Positions 1 to 27,930 are shown, counted from the first letter of the stretch. The stretch: DNA of 64,000 bases from Apostichopus japonicus (GCF_037975245.1 NC_092569.1:31130668-31194667), one strand, 5' to 3'. A program made the numbers and translations. The notes: generated from the sequence alone by a model not told the origin.

Positions 1-424
1 AAACTGAAGCCAGTAATGAAAAATTCCACAAAAGTGAATTTCGTCGCACAGAAACGTTTTGATATTACTATAAACTACTCACAAGTGTGAATAAATCTAA
101 TCTGAACTTTCGTAATTGCGTGAAGTAAACTATTGAAGCTAATGGTTTTTCGACGAGTATCGACAATGTGCCACAATCAGCGCTTAAACTATTTCAATAC
201 CCGACAAGGAAATTATTGAGAATTGTAAATCATCAAAAATCTTTATAACTATAAAATATGAGAAAAGTATCACATGTGAAGTACATCTGGATACTTCCTT
301 TCCAAATAAAAATGATCCGAGCTATTATCTAGATTACACATTTCTGTGGAATGGTTAATTCTTAGAAGTATATGTCAACCCTAACAGGGAGTTCAGCATT
401 AAGACTAAAAGAACGACAACTTAC

Positions 425-455
425 TTGAATTGTTGACTCTTGTGCTTGACGATAT
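425..455 (-). CDS. Gene A exon 2 (31-nt microexon)
   Basis: On the minus strand the 31 bases are flanked by a CAG acceptor and a GTAAGTT donor. They read ISSSTRVNNS plus one base, starting in phase 0 and leaving phase 1. This is nearly identical to gene C exon 2 (ISASTRVNDS), and gene B has an exon of the same length and phase. It sits just after the signal peptide and probably encodes the mature N-terminus. Confidence 0.7.
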
Positions 456-3400
456 CTGAGGTTAGACAAAATTAAACCAAGTGTACAATTAACTGAAGTA
501 CATTCTGAAGAATCAGTGTCAAGTTAAGTAAGTTGTACAAGGCCAAGGCATACGGCCTACAATTCAGGAAAGACGCCAATCCATTAGGCCTCACCTTAAC
601 ATATCCCATAATTCTATGCTTATATTTAACAAACATAATTGATATATCTATAGCTCATTAAAAAGAACACTTATCGTTTTTGGTTCAAATAAATAAACCC
701 TTGTTTTGAAATTGTATATCATTATAGAAAAAGGTGCTACGAATGAAAAGAAAAATTCAATATCTAGGCAGTAATAGAAATGTTTTGCAATTGCTTCTAA
801 TTGATTTTACTGCTATAAGCTTAGTTACTCTTAAAAGTTAACAGAGTTTAGTAATACTTTTCATCTACTTCGCTTACCCGTCTAATTTTCATCTTATCTA
901 AGCTGATAAGAAGTAAAATCATTTGAGAAGATATTAAAATTGGTAACAGTCCAGTGTATTACAAGCGCTGGTATGACAAAGGTATCCGTTTTGTTTGCGA
1001 TTTTGTCACAGTTGATGGCAGGGGATATAGTTTTGACCTCATTCATCCAAAAATATCTTGTTTCCACAAATTGTGTAGAATATTATGGTATTATTAACTC
1101 CATTAAAACTTTTTGGAATGGACCTGCTCTGGATGGGAATATGGATATTGCTTTTCCAAACAATTGCTACTTTAACAAAATGCTTTACAATGGTATGTTC
1201 CGTTCGAAAGATATTTACAACAAGTTACTACAGGAATCGAAGTTGATTCAGAAATCCTATACGAAATGGTGTGGTACTCTCGATATTACTGAGGAAGATT
1301 GGTCTTTTTATTGTTCAGTGCCATTGAAGGGTTCTAGTGATGTTAATTTGGGGTGGTTTCAGTATAGGCTGCTTCAGAGGATTATCCCGTCCAATAAGTA
1401 CTTGCATTTGATAAAAGCAATTACTCATGATACTTGTACTTTTTGTCATAGGTATGTTGAGACAATTGAATATTTGTTCTATTATTGCCCACTCTTAGTT
1501 AGGCTTTGGAATCATCTCCAAACTATTTTAAAGAATATAGATATTGGTATAGTACTAGACATTAAGACAGTGTTGTTTGGTGCGGACATTGCCAGGGAGC
1601 TGGATTTGATTATAATGTTAGTTAAGAAATTCATTTTCAACTGCAAAGTACGGAAAGAAATTCCATTGCAGAATAACTTACTATTGTTTCTGAGGGACTA
1701 TTTTCTATTACCAAAAAAAAAAAAAAAATGCGTAATATGAAAAGCAGTGTGTGGAGGAAATATTGGTACCCTTGGTATAATTTTTTACAACTTCAGAATG
1801 TATTAAAATAAATACTTTTTAGTTTCATCTAGGAATTTTCCCTAATTCACCACTAGAGTGCTATATTATGTTAAGTTATAGTTGCAAGAGAAATAAAAAA
1901 AAGAGAGAAAAAAAATATTAAAGTTTCGAAACAACAGTTAATAAACAACGCATATCAACTGAAAATATGACTTTTTGTCTGTTTTAAAGTCTTTCTCATT
2001 TCCGTCCAAAAACAACAATAGGTTACCATACACTAACTTACTTAAACGATGGAAAGTAATACTCTCTGTTCAATATGCTAATCGAAATTTAAATGACATA
2101 TTATCTGAGAAAGAGAAAAGAAAAACTACAGGATATAATTGAAACAAAAGCATACATATTCGAATATGCATATTAATGTATAATATATTTCGCAGTAAAG
2201 AACCCCCCTTTAAGTTGAATATTATTGACTACAATCGGTAAGTTTCAGATTGTTGATATTTTGTGAAGACTGGTGCAATTTAACAAAACGGTTTTTTCAT
2301 ATGTTTACCTTTTTGTATTCTAAGAACACCTACCCATAAAAACGGTAACTTTAAGGCTTTGCAATGTGTGCATGTCTCGTATACGCTAACATAACATATT
2401 GCCAACACGAAAATGTCAAATTTATGCAGAAGCGATGTTATTCAATGATCCACTGTAGATACGTACTGACAGGCTAGAAGAGAACAATAATTGCTATTTA
2501 CATATTAAGTTGTTATGAAGTTATCCATATACATATTATGTTTGTTAGTTTAAAGAAAAAGTACATGGGGTTACTGCATTAGTCCTGCACTGAAGTAAAC
2601 GTATTCTAGTTAGTCAATTGTAGTTATAATATAACAACGAGACACTTCTTGGAAAGGAGGTGCTAATTGTTAGCATGCATTCGCGTGAAAGCTACATTCG
2701 TATTATATTTGCGTACCTTTGTTTGTTAAACGACTAATGTTCGACAAAATCCTGTTGCTTTTTCAAAGATAATCTATATCGCACTCAGAATGTCTGCACT
2801 AATTAAGACTCTCAACGAGTACAGAGCTAGCTGTTACATAGGAAGCATGGTCAAAGACATGATTTACTTTCTTACAAAGAAACCATTTTTTGATCGAAGG
2901 AGAACATATTTTGGGCAAGAACTAGTGCTTGATGGAGAATTTATATCACTCATGATGTTGTTTTTCCAACTAATCTAAACTCAACTACCTCAACTAGGTG
3001 TAGGTTGAGAATCTTCACAAAACATGTGATGGAACTATCGCGATTTTCTTTAGAGAAACGATAAAAACGACGTTTTGCGCTCAATCAAACACCATTCTTG
3101 AACGCCTGAATAGACCCGTGAATACTAAAATCCCTATAAAAACACATACTTGTTCATAAAAAAATACCGTGTATGAGTTATCATATCGTCCATCAGTGGC
3201 ATAACTCTCTTACATCATCGTAAATCAAGGATCAGACATAATACCATTGAGTTTCATACACTTTTGTTTCTCTTGATATGACAAGAAGTCAAATTTTACA
3301 CCTGTTCACCAACCCCTGTACAATGGAAATATAGATGTTTCTTTAAAGACAAATATGTTGAAGAAATATTAATTTAAATGTCCAATTACGTCCAATTAAA

Positions 3401-6348
3401 AGACATCTCATTTATCCTATTCAATATGTCATATAAGTACTGTCTCAATGTTATGTTTGTATAGATACTGGACAACTCTTTCAATGATCACAAGATATAC
3501 ATGTACTGACAATATCCCATAGTTCGTTCTTTACAATAATTATATTTGGAAAAAGGAGCTAATAATACACCTGTCGTGCAATAATTCTTCTTTTCAAGGA
3601 TATTTGTAACTAAAGAAGATATGATAAATTTATTTGCCTTTAAATAGTTTTCGTCAACTTATTAATTTACAGCAAATTAAAGGTATCTAATAAACATAAA
3701 AAGTACATTTTAAAAAGGAGAATTGGGATACAGTATGTTAATAGTATGTACATTTTGAGAATTCTTGACAATCAAACATCATCTAGAGTCACTCAAAACA
3801 GCACGATTTTGAATCTTGCAGGCATGATCGCGTGTTTTATTGTAACATCTTAAGAATTTTTATGTTACAGACTTTGCAAGGAAGAAGCGAGGAAATGTTT
3901 ACCTTTCTGTTTTGTCGCCAGCGTGGAAAGAAAGCTCAAAATCATAAATTATAACATGCTAACAGTTACAATTAAGAACTTACAACGGAAACGCACTACG
4001 AAAGAATAGGCGGATTTATTTATCGTTTTGTCTGGGATTATTGCGTGATGTTTATCAACAAGTCTATTATACTTCTCTTTTTTTCTGGAACTTGGTTTGG
4101 AACAACTTTAAACATAATGTTTTTGTTTTTATGAGCATGAATATTTTTTTTTTAAATTTTCGTGATTACGTAGACGACTGTTCGGATGCTACCGGTACAT
4201 TTTCAAAAGTAACAACGTTTCACATTTACTATTTTAATTACACTTCGTTTTTATTTCCTGATATTTTACATAACATTTAGGTTGTCATGCATTGTCGTAG
4301 TTTATTTTTAAAACAACGTTTCGGAGCAAACTTTTAACAAAGATACTAACAATTTGAATATGATACATATTTACACTTGGTTGATGATTATTATATTGTC
4401 ATGACGCTTCAAAAGTGATCTCTATAGGAAACGGAAATGTCAGAAATCAAATACATATTAACTGACACAAGTGTGATACGATCATTTGACCGCCAAAGTG
4501 AAACAATATATTGGCGAATATATAGCCTTATATTAACCAGCAAAGTCGTATACGAACTACTTAAATATAAGGTTGAAATATTTAAAAGAAATAATATTGA
4601 CATCGGCATTACTTGATCATGAATAATAAAGACTCACGCCAAATAATCATTTATTAGTTACAATAATGAACATAAACTAGTGAAGATAATTTTTAAGTAT
4701 TGAGCTTTTATCATACGGTATTACTTGACAAAAAGATACTTGTTGTCATATTATCTGCTTCAAATGTTAGATGATTTATTGATGTTTCACAAATAATTGT
4801 TGATCATTTAAGGTACATTGTGCTATTTCTTGTAACTGTGTGAGAAACAGATAAGTAGTTACTCTTATGTATATACATACATTGAAGAGCATATTACATT
4901 AATGCGTTTATAGTGGTTTGTTATTGGTTTAATTAAACAGTTACCTACCCAGCTGGCACATTTGCAAGTTTTTTTTTTAAGGTTTATATTGCAATAGGTA
5001 AGAAACTAACACTTTGCCTAAGCAGATTTGAAACTACTTGCTGCATTGTTAAAATCAGGTTTTTTGTACTTTGAATTTGATTTTTTAACTATTTTACGTT
5101 TAAACTGTTACAATAATGAAGAACTATTAGCTGGTCTCGTATATAACTTGGAGCTACTGTGCGTAACGCTACCGCTGTATGTAACACAAATCTGATCAAA
5201 ATTTTATGTTGACAAATTTAACGTCTGCGTATTACGCCCAAGGCTTCTTTCGAAAATCATTCCACAAGATTGAACATATCAGTACAATGGAAGAAATATC
5301 GTAATTTGGACAATGAATTATTCACTAGGAACGTTAATTGAACATGTCCGAATATATATTTCTTTAAAGTAAGCTAAACTTAATTTGCTTTATCATACTG
5401 GCAGATATTTTGACGGAGAGATAAATGTTGTATTCGGAAAATATAAGTAGTTTAATGAATTAATAGAACAAATTGTCATCATTAAAAATAACATCAAAAG
5501 TGGTTGATGTTATTTTCACTCGCATGTTACAACTACTGGTTATCTAAACATATGAACGGTTTCGAAACTCTTACGGTTCCGTTACAAGAACTTTTAGTCT
5601 TTGCGTTCAAGATATACGCGCAACTTGAAGTATTTTATACAGAATTGTGTATGTTCCAGAATTTTAGATGTATATATTTAAATATTAAAATACATACATT
5701 CCCTATGCATATGTATTTGTATACTTTGAATTGTTTTAAAGTTCTCTTTCAAACAGATTCGTGTTGATAATAAATAGCTTAACCTCTGCCACGGACTTGT
5801 AAAAAAGTTGATGTGCGGTTTACTAAAAATTCATTGTTTTATTCTCTTAAATGTAATGATTTTATTCAAAATTGGATATCACACAAATGGACCATAATGG
5901 ACTGTTAAACGGGGAGGGGAGAGGTATATGAAAAATAAAGTATAATTTTAAATAAATACATGTAATAAAGTGAATGGCGTGAGATTATCTGTGTTCAGAA
6001 TAATGCTCAATAACGCACAAAATATGTTTCAAAAAGTTACTGTTGAATGAGCCGATAGCTTATCAATCATAATGTAATCTACGAACACACGTGGTAACAC
6101 GTCAGCGCAGGTAGATAGTATTTTGAGTTTAGTATGTACGAACACGTACGTCTTTTAAACTGAAGTGAAAGAGTTCCAAGTTGTCAACCAATGCATCATT
6201 ATACAAGTCGAAAAAAATTGATGGAATTTTAAGTTGAATATATCAATTTGTTTTAAGTAATATTTTAGAGACTTAACTGAAATCCTTTTGAGTTCAAAAG
6301 CAGCAATACAGCTAAGACGAAAACATATTTTCTTCGAAGTTCTGCCAT
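425..6348 (-). CDS. Gene A: 5' end of a fibrinogen/TIL-family gene, cut by window edge
   Basis: Two coding exons of a third family member are visible: a signal-peptide exon (6277-6348) and a 31-nt exon (425-455), separated by a 5.8 kb intron. Both match the first two exons of gene C in length, phase and sequence, and the flanking DNA is also homologous to gene C. All later exons (FReD, TIL, EGF-like) would lie left of position 1. The first donor site is abnormal: the exon ends CAG and the intron starts TTAAGT, where genes B and C have GTAAGT. The gene may therefore be a pseudogene or use a shifted donor that breaks the frame. Confidence is high that this is a paralogous 5' end and low that it is functional. 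Confidence 0.7.
456..6276 (-). other. Gene A intron 1
   Basis: This 5.8 kb intron carries no host exon that I can see. Most of it aligns by eye with intron 1 of gene C, for example the stretches near 655-870, 3000 and 3780-5760. A plus-strand LINE fragment (about 940-1915) is an insertion relative to gene C. The small open frames at 2790, 4041, 4409 and 5504 have no recognisable domains and look like chance frames in AT-rich DNA. Confidence 0.6.
940..1915 (+). mobile_element. 5'-truncated LINE, C-terminal part of ORF2
   Basis: A 266-residue open frame (940-1740) resembles the C-terminal region of L1/Tx1-like ORF2 proteins. It includes a FQYRLLQRIIPSNKYLHLIK segment followed by a zinc-knuckle-like CTFCHRYVETIEYLFYYCPL. 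No polymerase catalytic motif is present, so it is 5'-truncated. A-rich stretches at 1712-1727 and 1888-1917 fit the 3' tail. It lies antisense inside intron 1 of gene A, and the homologous part of gene C intron 1 (about 49.1 kb) lacks it, so it inserted after the duplication or was lost from C. Confidence 0.75.
6277..6348 (-). CDS. Gene A exon 1: signal peptide
   Basis: ATG at 6348 opens a 24-codon exon, MAELRR followed by a hydrophobic core FVLAVLLLLNS and ending KGFQ. It is a typical secretory signal and differs from gene C exon 1 at only a few residues. The start is chosen by homology with genes B and C and by the shared position of the ATG relative to the upstream conserved element. The base after the exon is T rather than G (intron starts TTAAGT), so the canonical donor is lost. 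Confidence 0.75.
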
Positions 6349-6462
6349 CGATCCCAAATGAAAAAGAGAAATTCAAACAAACTAAAAGAGAGACTTGTTG
6401 ACCTCCCGTGACAGTCAGAGGACTAATGAAGGGGAAATCGTTACCTAAGGAAGGACCTTCAT

Positions 6463-6485
6463 ACGTACGGATGTCCATTAAATAC
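6463..6485 (-). promoter_or_regulatory. Conserved upstream element, gene A
   Basis: On the minus strand the motif ATTTAATGGACATCC followed by GTACGTATGAAGGTCC lies 123 bp before the ATG. The GGACATCC core recurs at 125 bp and 127 bp before the ATGs of genes B and C. The constant spacing suggests a core promoter or transcription start region; TTTAAT could serve as a weak TATA-like box. No experiment supports this here. Confidence 0.4.
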
Positions 6486-6489
6486 ATGT

Positions 6490-7636
6490 ACATTAATGGC
6501 TAGTCACATTAAAAATACACAAGATATGTTGTATGCAGTATAGTATGTCTCATATGGGCATCTGTTAATACAAGTGCCTTTACTATGAATGGAAAATTTT
6601 GGGCTAAATTTTACTCAAAAGCTCTATTATTTGGAGCGTTAATTAGATTTGTAGAACTCGAAATGCAAGTATAAGGATACGACAAGAATGGTTATTTTAC
6701 ATCGCAAATATCAACTTCTCTGTAGTTTGAACTTTTACTGAATTAAATGAGTATATTCGCATTGTATTTAGTGTGCCGAATATGGAAGGTCGCTCGGATT
6801 CGGGCAATAGTTATATCGACCAGCAGCATCTCTCGAGTATCAAACGAATCCCAGAAATAGTATAATTATGTACGCCTTTCAATAAAAGTGTTTGTATGTT
6901 CTAGAGTAAGAAAGATTAACAATATATTTGTTACAATAATATTTATGTTGTTTTTTCTAATTATTTTTTTTACAAAAATCACACATGCAGTGAACAGTAG
7001 ATGAGATATAATTCCCTTTTTGTGATATGGAACAGGAACTATCCATTCCTTGTAAAGTTGACGAACACATTTGTTTCACTTTATTGTATGCAAGTGTTTT
7101 AACTGCTTAAAAACATTACAGATGTAATTAAAACGGTCATATCTACAATTCTCAGTAATGGCATGTATAGGTTACAAAATGCTACACAACCCTGCAAGCA
7201 ACTGAAACACGAAGTGGTATCACAAACCGTATGATTACACATGATCTAGCCATGTAGCACTGTTTCATCTGATGTCAAAACAAGGAAATACATAATGAAG
7301 TATCGATTAATTATGTTATCTGATTCTTACTGCAATGATTGACTACAACGATAAAACTTAATTATTATCTGTGCAGAGAAATCAGAGTTTATACTTTTTT
7401 TCAGGAATTTAGTTGTTTCCATACACCTTCTTCACATAACGTATTAGCGGTATATGACCAAACATCATTTAATTTGTGGCGACAGAGGATCAGAGAGAAA
7501 TATCTGTACAACATACGAGTTTACGTCCAACGTTCCAATCGTTATATCCTGTAATTTGGTAGATTTCGATTTTCATTTTTCGGGAAAATAAAGTTTTGTT
7601 CGGGGTTGATGTTCTTTCAAGAACTTTTTATAAATA
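6490..7636. other. Upstream flank of gene A, no gene seen
   Basis: This non-coding flank is homologous by eye to 55.25-56.95 kb upstream of gene C (for example the cactgttt/cactgttcc region and the rcagaggatcagag stretch near 7488 and 56930). I see no convincing exon. The 71-residue frame at 7339 has no recognisable features. Confidence 0.5.
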
Positions 7637-7637
7637 C

Positions 7638-8728
<1,091 letters not shown>

Positions 8729-9246
8729 ATGCTGGATCAGAGCGCAACTGAAAAAAAAAAAAAAAAACTTATTCATGCTTTCATTACTTCCCGCCTTGAT
8801 TACTGCAATGGTTTATGTTTTGGCCTACCTCACAGGAAATCAAGAAATTACAGCGCATTCAATATCCTGCTGCCCACCTCGTTACAAGAACAAAGAAATT
8901 TAGCATCCAACACCCATTCTCAAATATCTCCATTGGCTTCCTGACCAGCACCGCGTTACTTTCAAGATGTTATGTATTACACATACAATTCTTCATGCTG
9001 TGAAACCGGTCTACCTGGAGGAGCTTCTAAGTCAGCGTGTTCCTAGTCGAAGTTTAAGTAGTAGCTTCGACGGGGAATTCTGGCTGAATGAACCACGCTC
9101 ACGTAATAATTTCTATTGAGAGCGTGCTTTTTCGACCTGTACACCACGCCAATGGAATAAGCTTCCACATATACTTACCTCAGTGGACGATTTTTATCTT
9201 TCTTAAATCTAAATTGAGGACTCATCTCTTTGAAGAGTATTTGTAA
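8729..9246 (+). mobile_element. Decayed non-LTR retrotransposon (CR1/L2-like RT C-terminus)
   Basis: Plus-strand fragments in several frames read LIHAFITSRLDYCNGL, then KKLQRIQYPAAHLVTRTKKF, then a YLEELLSQRVPSRS-like segment and finally FLKSKLRTHLFEEYL before a stop. This order and wording is the usual C-terminal tail of CR1/L2/Jockey-type reverse transcriptases. Frameshifts, an A-run at 8751-8767 and a missing 5' part show it is dead. It lies between genes A and B. Confidence 0.8.
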
Positions 9247-10146
<900 letters not shown>

Positions 10147-10149
10147 TCT

Positions 10150-10545
10150 TTTGTATTAGTTTTTCGACACTCTTATTATTTTGGACATTCTCGTGTCATT
10201 TTTCGACCCTCATATTATTTTGACATGCTTAAATTATTTATGGCCATACTTATATTAGTTTCGATATGTTTATATAAATTTGGACATACTCCTATTATTT
10301 TGAACATGTTTTATATTATTTTGGACATTTTGCAACAAATGATGTGAATTCAAACGCCAAAATGTTCTCTACAAATATGATATTAGCAGTTACATTCGAC
10401 ATGTTCATTTAATTTTTCGACACTCTCATATAATTTTTGACATGCTCATTTTATTAGTGGACATTCTTATAATAGTTTCGACATACCTATATAAACTAGG
10501 ACATACTCATATTTGGAGATGCTTATATTGTTTTGGACATTTTTT
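10150..10545. repeat. Degenerate AT-rich minisatellite
   Basis: A loose unit of about 20-27 bp built on 'ttttggacatactcatattat' recurs many times (variants tttcgacactc, tttgacatgct, ttggacattt). A unique stretch at about 10330-10395 splits it into two blocks. It directly follows the ATT array, from which it may have grown. Confidence 0.75.
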
Positions 10546-12386
10546 ATACGTATGGCATTCCGTACTACGACCAGTGTAAAAGTAAGTTTGTTGGAACATT
10601 ATCCGACTTTTTGAAGTACGACTACTATATGGTTACAAAATTGAGTGTCTGTCGTCATAATTGGAGGAGCCCCCTCAACTCGATTTTGAAAAGTACACGC
10701 ATTGCGGGAGAATCTTCACATATCTTTCTGAAATATTCATTATAGCATTGATAAGCGTATATTGAACAATATATTTTCTAGTAACTGTTAGCAATATCCG
10801 TCAATATTAATTTCATCATTAATTCAATAAGAATACTTTGTCGGAACATATTTAGGTTGTTATAAATTTGCTCCGTGGGCTGATACGTGAGGGTTAAGGA
10901 TTATGAAAAATGGTCCCGATCGGTATACTTAATAAATCTACTTAAATGGAAACGTATAACATCTTGTTCTTTGAAGATGAAGATACGACCCGTGTGAATG
11001 TGAATCTTTCAGAAATTTATCTGCCGTCTTAAGTAGAATTACTACAATAAAAAACAATAAACATGTTTATGAGTGACCTAAAGTCAATAATAACAATCCT
11101 GTCTGTAGGAAAGAAAAATAATGTGACGGCATTGAAAGGATAATACGTCGAGTCCGTTTATCTTGCTCTTAATGTTTGACATTTCTCAAATATTAAGGGA
11201 TGAACTACAGTCGGTTATTTAATCTCATATTTTTCGTTGTAGTAATTGTCGTCCACAAGTGAACACAAAGCTATGATATTTAAAGCAAATATTCTAGTCA
11301 CAGTTTAGGTGGTCTAATTGGAGGAAAGCGGATGGGGTGCTGTTAATGCAACATGTAGGTATTAGAGCCTGTGCTATAATCTGTCCACTCTTTCAGCCTT
11401 TCTTTTTTTGATGTTTTCTAACAATTGTTCTTTCTATTTACTAATAATCAAGGTCTACTCCTATACTTCTTATTTAGATATTGCTTGAATTTATTCATGA
11501 ACTAAAACTCGCAAATTGGATGAATAAAAGCTACATCGTATTCTTACATGGAGATGAGTAAGAGAAAAAGAAAGTTATGTAGACTAATGACAAAGTTACT
11601 GAGACTGGTTGAGTATAAACCTTTGACAAATAACTCATTAAAGGAGTCGCCCGGAACCATGCTTATATAATCAACTTCGTGTGAATGTAAACGCTTCTTT
11701 AGTTATAGAACGATAAAAAAATGACCTAATTGTGTCACTGTAAGTTAAGTAATTCGGGAATAAGGATGGAATATATTAGTTGGTTTCGGTTGGTTGTGCT
11801 CTTTCTGACTATAAGAGTAGCTTTTACTAAGGAGTCTACTGGAAGAACTGTTCGTCAGACATAGTAACTAAATAACTCAGAAAGCATATAGAAACGTTTA
11901 TGATGTAGTTCCTACGTTGCCATTAGCTGCTTATATACAACATAGTGGAGCATTTGAAAAAAAAAAATAATACTACTCATCATACTGGTGCCTTCTTTTC
12001 AGATACTTTCATTGTATTTTATTTGATATCATTCCCAGTGCCATTATTTAAGATGGCATTTTAACAAATACACTACAAGTTCAATGCAATTACAGAAGTC
12101 ATCGAGTTACATAAGATATGTAGTTCACCATCACTTGGTGTTGTCCCTTAATACATAGTAATGCCTTGGAAGTAGTACTTGGGCATAACAGATCAATGTT
12201 AAGGATACTGTACGTAATAACTATAAAATGTTCATCGGTTCATTAGTGTACCTTTCATTCACTTTCATATTTCAAATACACAAACCTTCTAAAGCTTCGA
12301 TATTTCCTTCTTACTTAACACATGTTAGTATTTCGCCAACCGTTTCATATCATTGTTATCTTGAAGACTTTACCTTACTAATTTGA
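10546..12386. other. 3' flank of gene B, duplicated
   Basis: No coding sequence is evident. From about 11200 the DNA aligns by eye with 39.3-41.18 kb, the 3' flank of gene C (for example 'agagcctgtgctataatctgtccactc' and 'tacatggagatgagt' at 11545 and 40366). A stretch near 10660-10860 also resembles 37.07-37.19 kb. This marks part of the segmental duplication that copied the gene. Confidence 0.55.
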
Positions 12387-25560
<13,174 letters not shown>

Positions 25561-25677
25561 AATTTCGGGTCTGTAGAAATGTCACGCGAAAATATATTCG
25601 ATGAAGTGCAAGATGACAAATGGCACAGAGTCTCTCTTTAGGGGTGATCAACTCCCTACTGAAATGACCGCAGTAGT

Positions 25678-25700
25678 GGTATGGATGTCCATTAAATCCA
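25678..25700 (-). promoter_or_regulatory. Conserved upstream element, gene B
   Basis: Minus-strand ATTTAATGGACATCC lies 125 bp before the ATG of gene B. The same 15-mer occurs upstream of gene A and a one-mismatch form upstream of gene C, although the leader between element and ATG has diverged. Confidence 0.4.
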
Positions 25701-26692
25701 TCATTTTATTTGAAATATGGTTTGGATTACAGGTACAGCTCATACGAGAAAATGCTGTGCATTGGCCTCTGTGTTAATTAGGCTAGTGGTCATGCGCAAT
25801 CTAACTTAATATTATTTGTAGCTATTTGCATCTTGAACTTTCACTCTATATATACAGTAAGCTTCAGTTGCATAATGTTGAATTGTCCTTGTTCCGATAA
25901 ATATAGCATAAAACCTATTGTATACTAATTGACTATCGTGTCTCTAGTTCCAAGGACAGCAGTGATATTGCAATTTAATAACTCTTAATGTATTTGGTTT
26001 TTAAAACGAGTATCGTGCTACTTTTGAATTTTATTACGTTCAGTGTGGTTTATGATCAAAGGTTTTGTAATTGTGCGTAGTTGTGATGTCAATTCTACCA
26101 AACCGATTAAAAGAGTAGGAATGCTGATTTACTTGTTCTGGTTGATATCATCCATATGTTTAAGAACCCTTTATGAGTGATTATGTTAGCTAAGTTACTT
26201 TGCTTTTGGTTGGAAGGCAAAATTAAAGCAGTATCGAATGGACAGGAAGTGATACTACTAACCAACACTTTATAACATGCATGAACTAGTACAATACATA
26301 TTATATACCGTGAAATGTACGGTATGATCTATTCTACACTATCAATATGTTTGTACAAATATCTAATTAACACAGTTTGGAACATTCGAAGTTTGTCAGT
26401 GGTATGCTATATGAACAATACTTCCTTGTTTTATGATGTCTACGTCACACCCTGTTTGCGGAATCGAGTATCCTCACATCTGATTGAATAAACATGTCAG
26501 CTGTTTTGCTGGGCTTTCACTGAATTTTTAATATCTGTAAAAATTAAATCCGTACTGACTGTAGACAATAAAAAAAATCTTTGTTATTTATATTAGATAT
26601 TGAATCCAAAGAGCTTGTTTTGACATTTAAAAATGTACACTGATATCAGATTACAAACCTCTCTTTTAATTAAAATGTTATTTTAATTTGTA
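25701..26692. other. Upstream flank of gene B, no gene seen
   Basis: AT-rich non-coding DNA; no repeats or exons recognised. Confidence 0.5.
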
Positions 26693-26809
26693 ACAAGAAA
26701 GGCTCCAGGGGCTTTAAAACAAGTCAAGAATGCAGAGGAGAGACGAGTGGTCGAGGAGAAGGCTAGGCGTGAGACCTTATTCGTTCCCACGGCAGCAAAC
26801 CAAACGTAA
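26693..26809 (+). other. Coding-like island, possible exon or retrocopy fragment
   Basis: A GC-richer plus-strand stretch reads RKAPGALKQVKNAEERRVVE then EKARRETLFVPTAANQT and a stop at 26807. An in-frame stop lies just upstream, so it would need an acceptor near 26697. The peptide looks like a charged helix and not like translated noise. No family recognised. It could be a terminal exon of an unseen plus-strand gene, a retrocopy piece, or chance. Confidence 0.3.
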
Positions 26810-27690
26810 ACATTTTCTAAAAAAAACATTCTAGTTCAGCTTAATTATTTCAGATGATCTATAGCGATGCGCATGCTGCGAAACTACACTGCGATAACGA
26901 TATTTGTTTTTAGGCCAATGCATATCTGGCTATATTACAAAATATGAAAGTTTATATTGTCCATCAGTTAAGTTCGTCAAATGTATTAAAGTCCAGACAT
27001 TGAACAATAAACAAGAATCATCATACTGGAAACTTGTAAAAGAGTACTACGTTTGTCTTTCTGATATATTATGTAAAAAGAACATGTAAAAGAATTTAAA
27101 CAGGAAAGAAAATCTGCTGATAATGATATCATATGATCAGGGGCGTAGCCTACATTTTTTTTGGGCCAATTTATCCTTTTTTTTAAAAAACACCCATAAT
27201 TCAAATCGATAAGCTTGCTGGACGAGTTTAAGAGTCTATAGACAGGAAAAAACTATTGAAATGAACGTAGCAAGAATATGGCTAAATTAGGTGACCTATT
27301 CTTCTGTCATCTATGCTGTCATTTCTATCGCGTGCCGTTACATTCAGAACTCTACCCGCCGAAAAAGACTAGGATCCGATCTTGTCAGTTTTTTAACATG
27401 TTTTTGTTTTTAACCCGTTTACGCAGATAATATTTCAGTGGAGAAAACACTTGAGAAATTGCATCAGATGGCAATCGTCGGATAGCTCTCGCCTTCTCTT
27501 ATTAGGCTAACTTAAACATTTACTAGATACAGTTGTATCATACATTTCTGGACTATCTTTGTATCTACAAGTATCAGAAGTTGAAAAGTAAGACTACTCT
27601 GTACATGTACCTTGCTAATTTTAATGCATTATGTAGTATTGAATTACGTACTATTTTAACTCGTTAGTTTTTTTGGGGTTAAAAGTGATA
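26810..27690. other. Intergenic; possible dispersed repeat
   Basis: Near 27135 'aggggcgtagcctac' resembles the ends of other repeats in this window (27905 'ggctacgtcgctgcg', 36350 'agctacgtccct'). Otherwise nothing recognised. Confidence 0.35.
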
Positions 27691-27699
27691 TTGAATGAG

Positions 27700-27930
27700 G
27701 TGTCTCAAGTTAGCAAAAGGCCAGGGAACCAGAATGAACATTCGGGAAGGGCCGTTTCCGGCCATCTGGGGGTTTGTAAAACCAAAAATTTTCTTGTACG
27801 CTCCGCGTCAACTGATGGTGGCGCTCCGCTCAGATAGTCGTGCCTACAACTTTGAAATTCCATATCAATCGCAAAAAGTGCTCCCCCCCCCTTCAAATTC
27901 CTGGCTACGTCGCTGCGAAGTGCATATACT
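27700..27930. repeat. GC-richer dispersed repeat
   Basis: Base composition differs sharply from the surroundings, with open frames on both strands over the same bases. It ends in 'ctggctacgtcgctgcg', like 36180-36362. This looks like a piece of a mobile element; the class is not determined. Confidence 0.4.
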
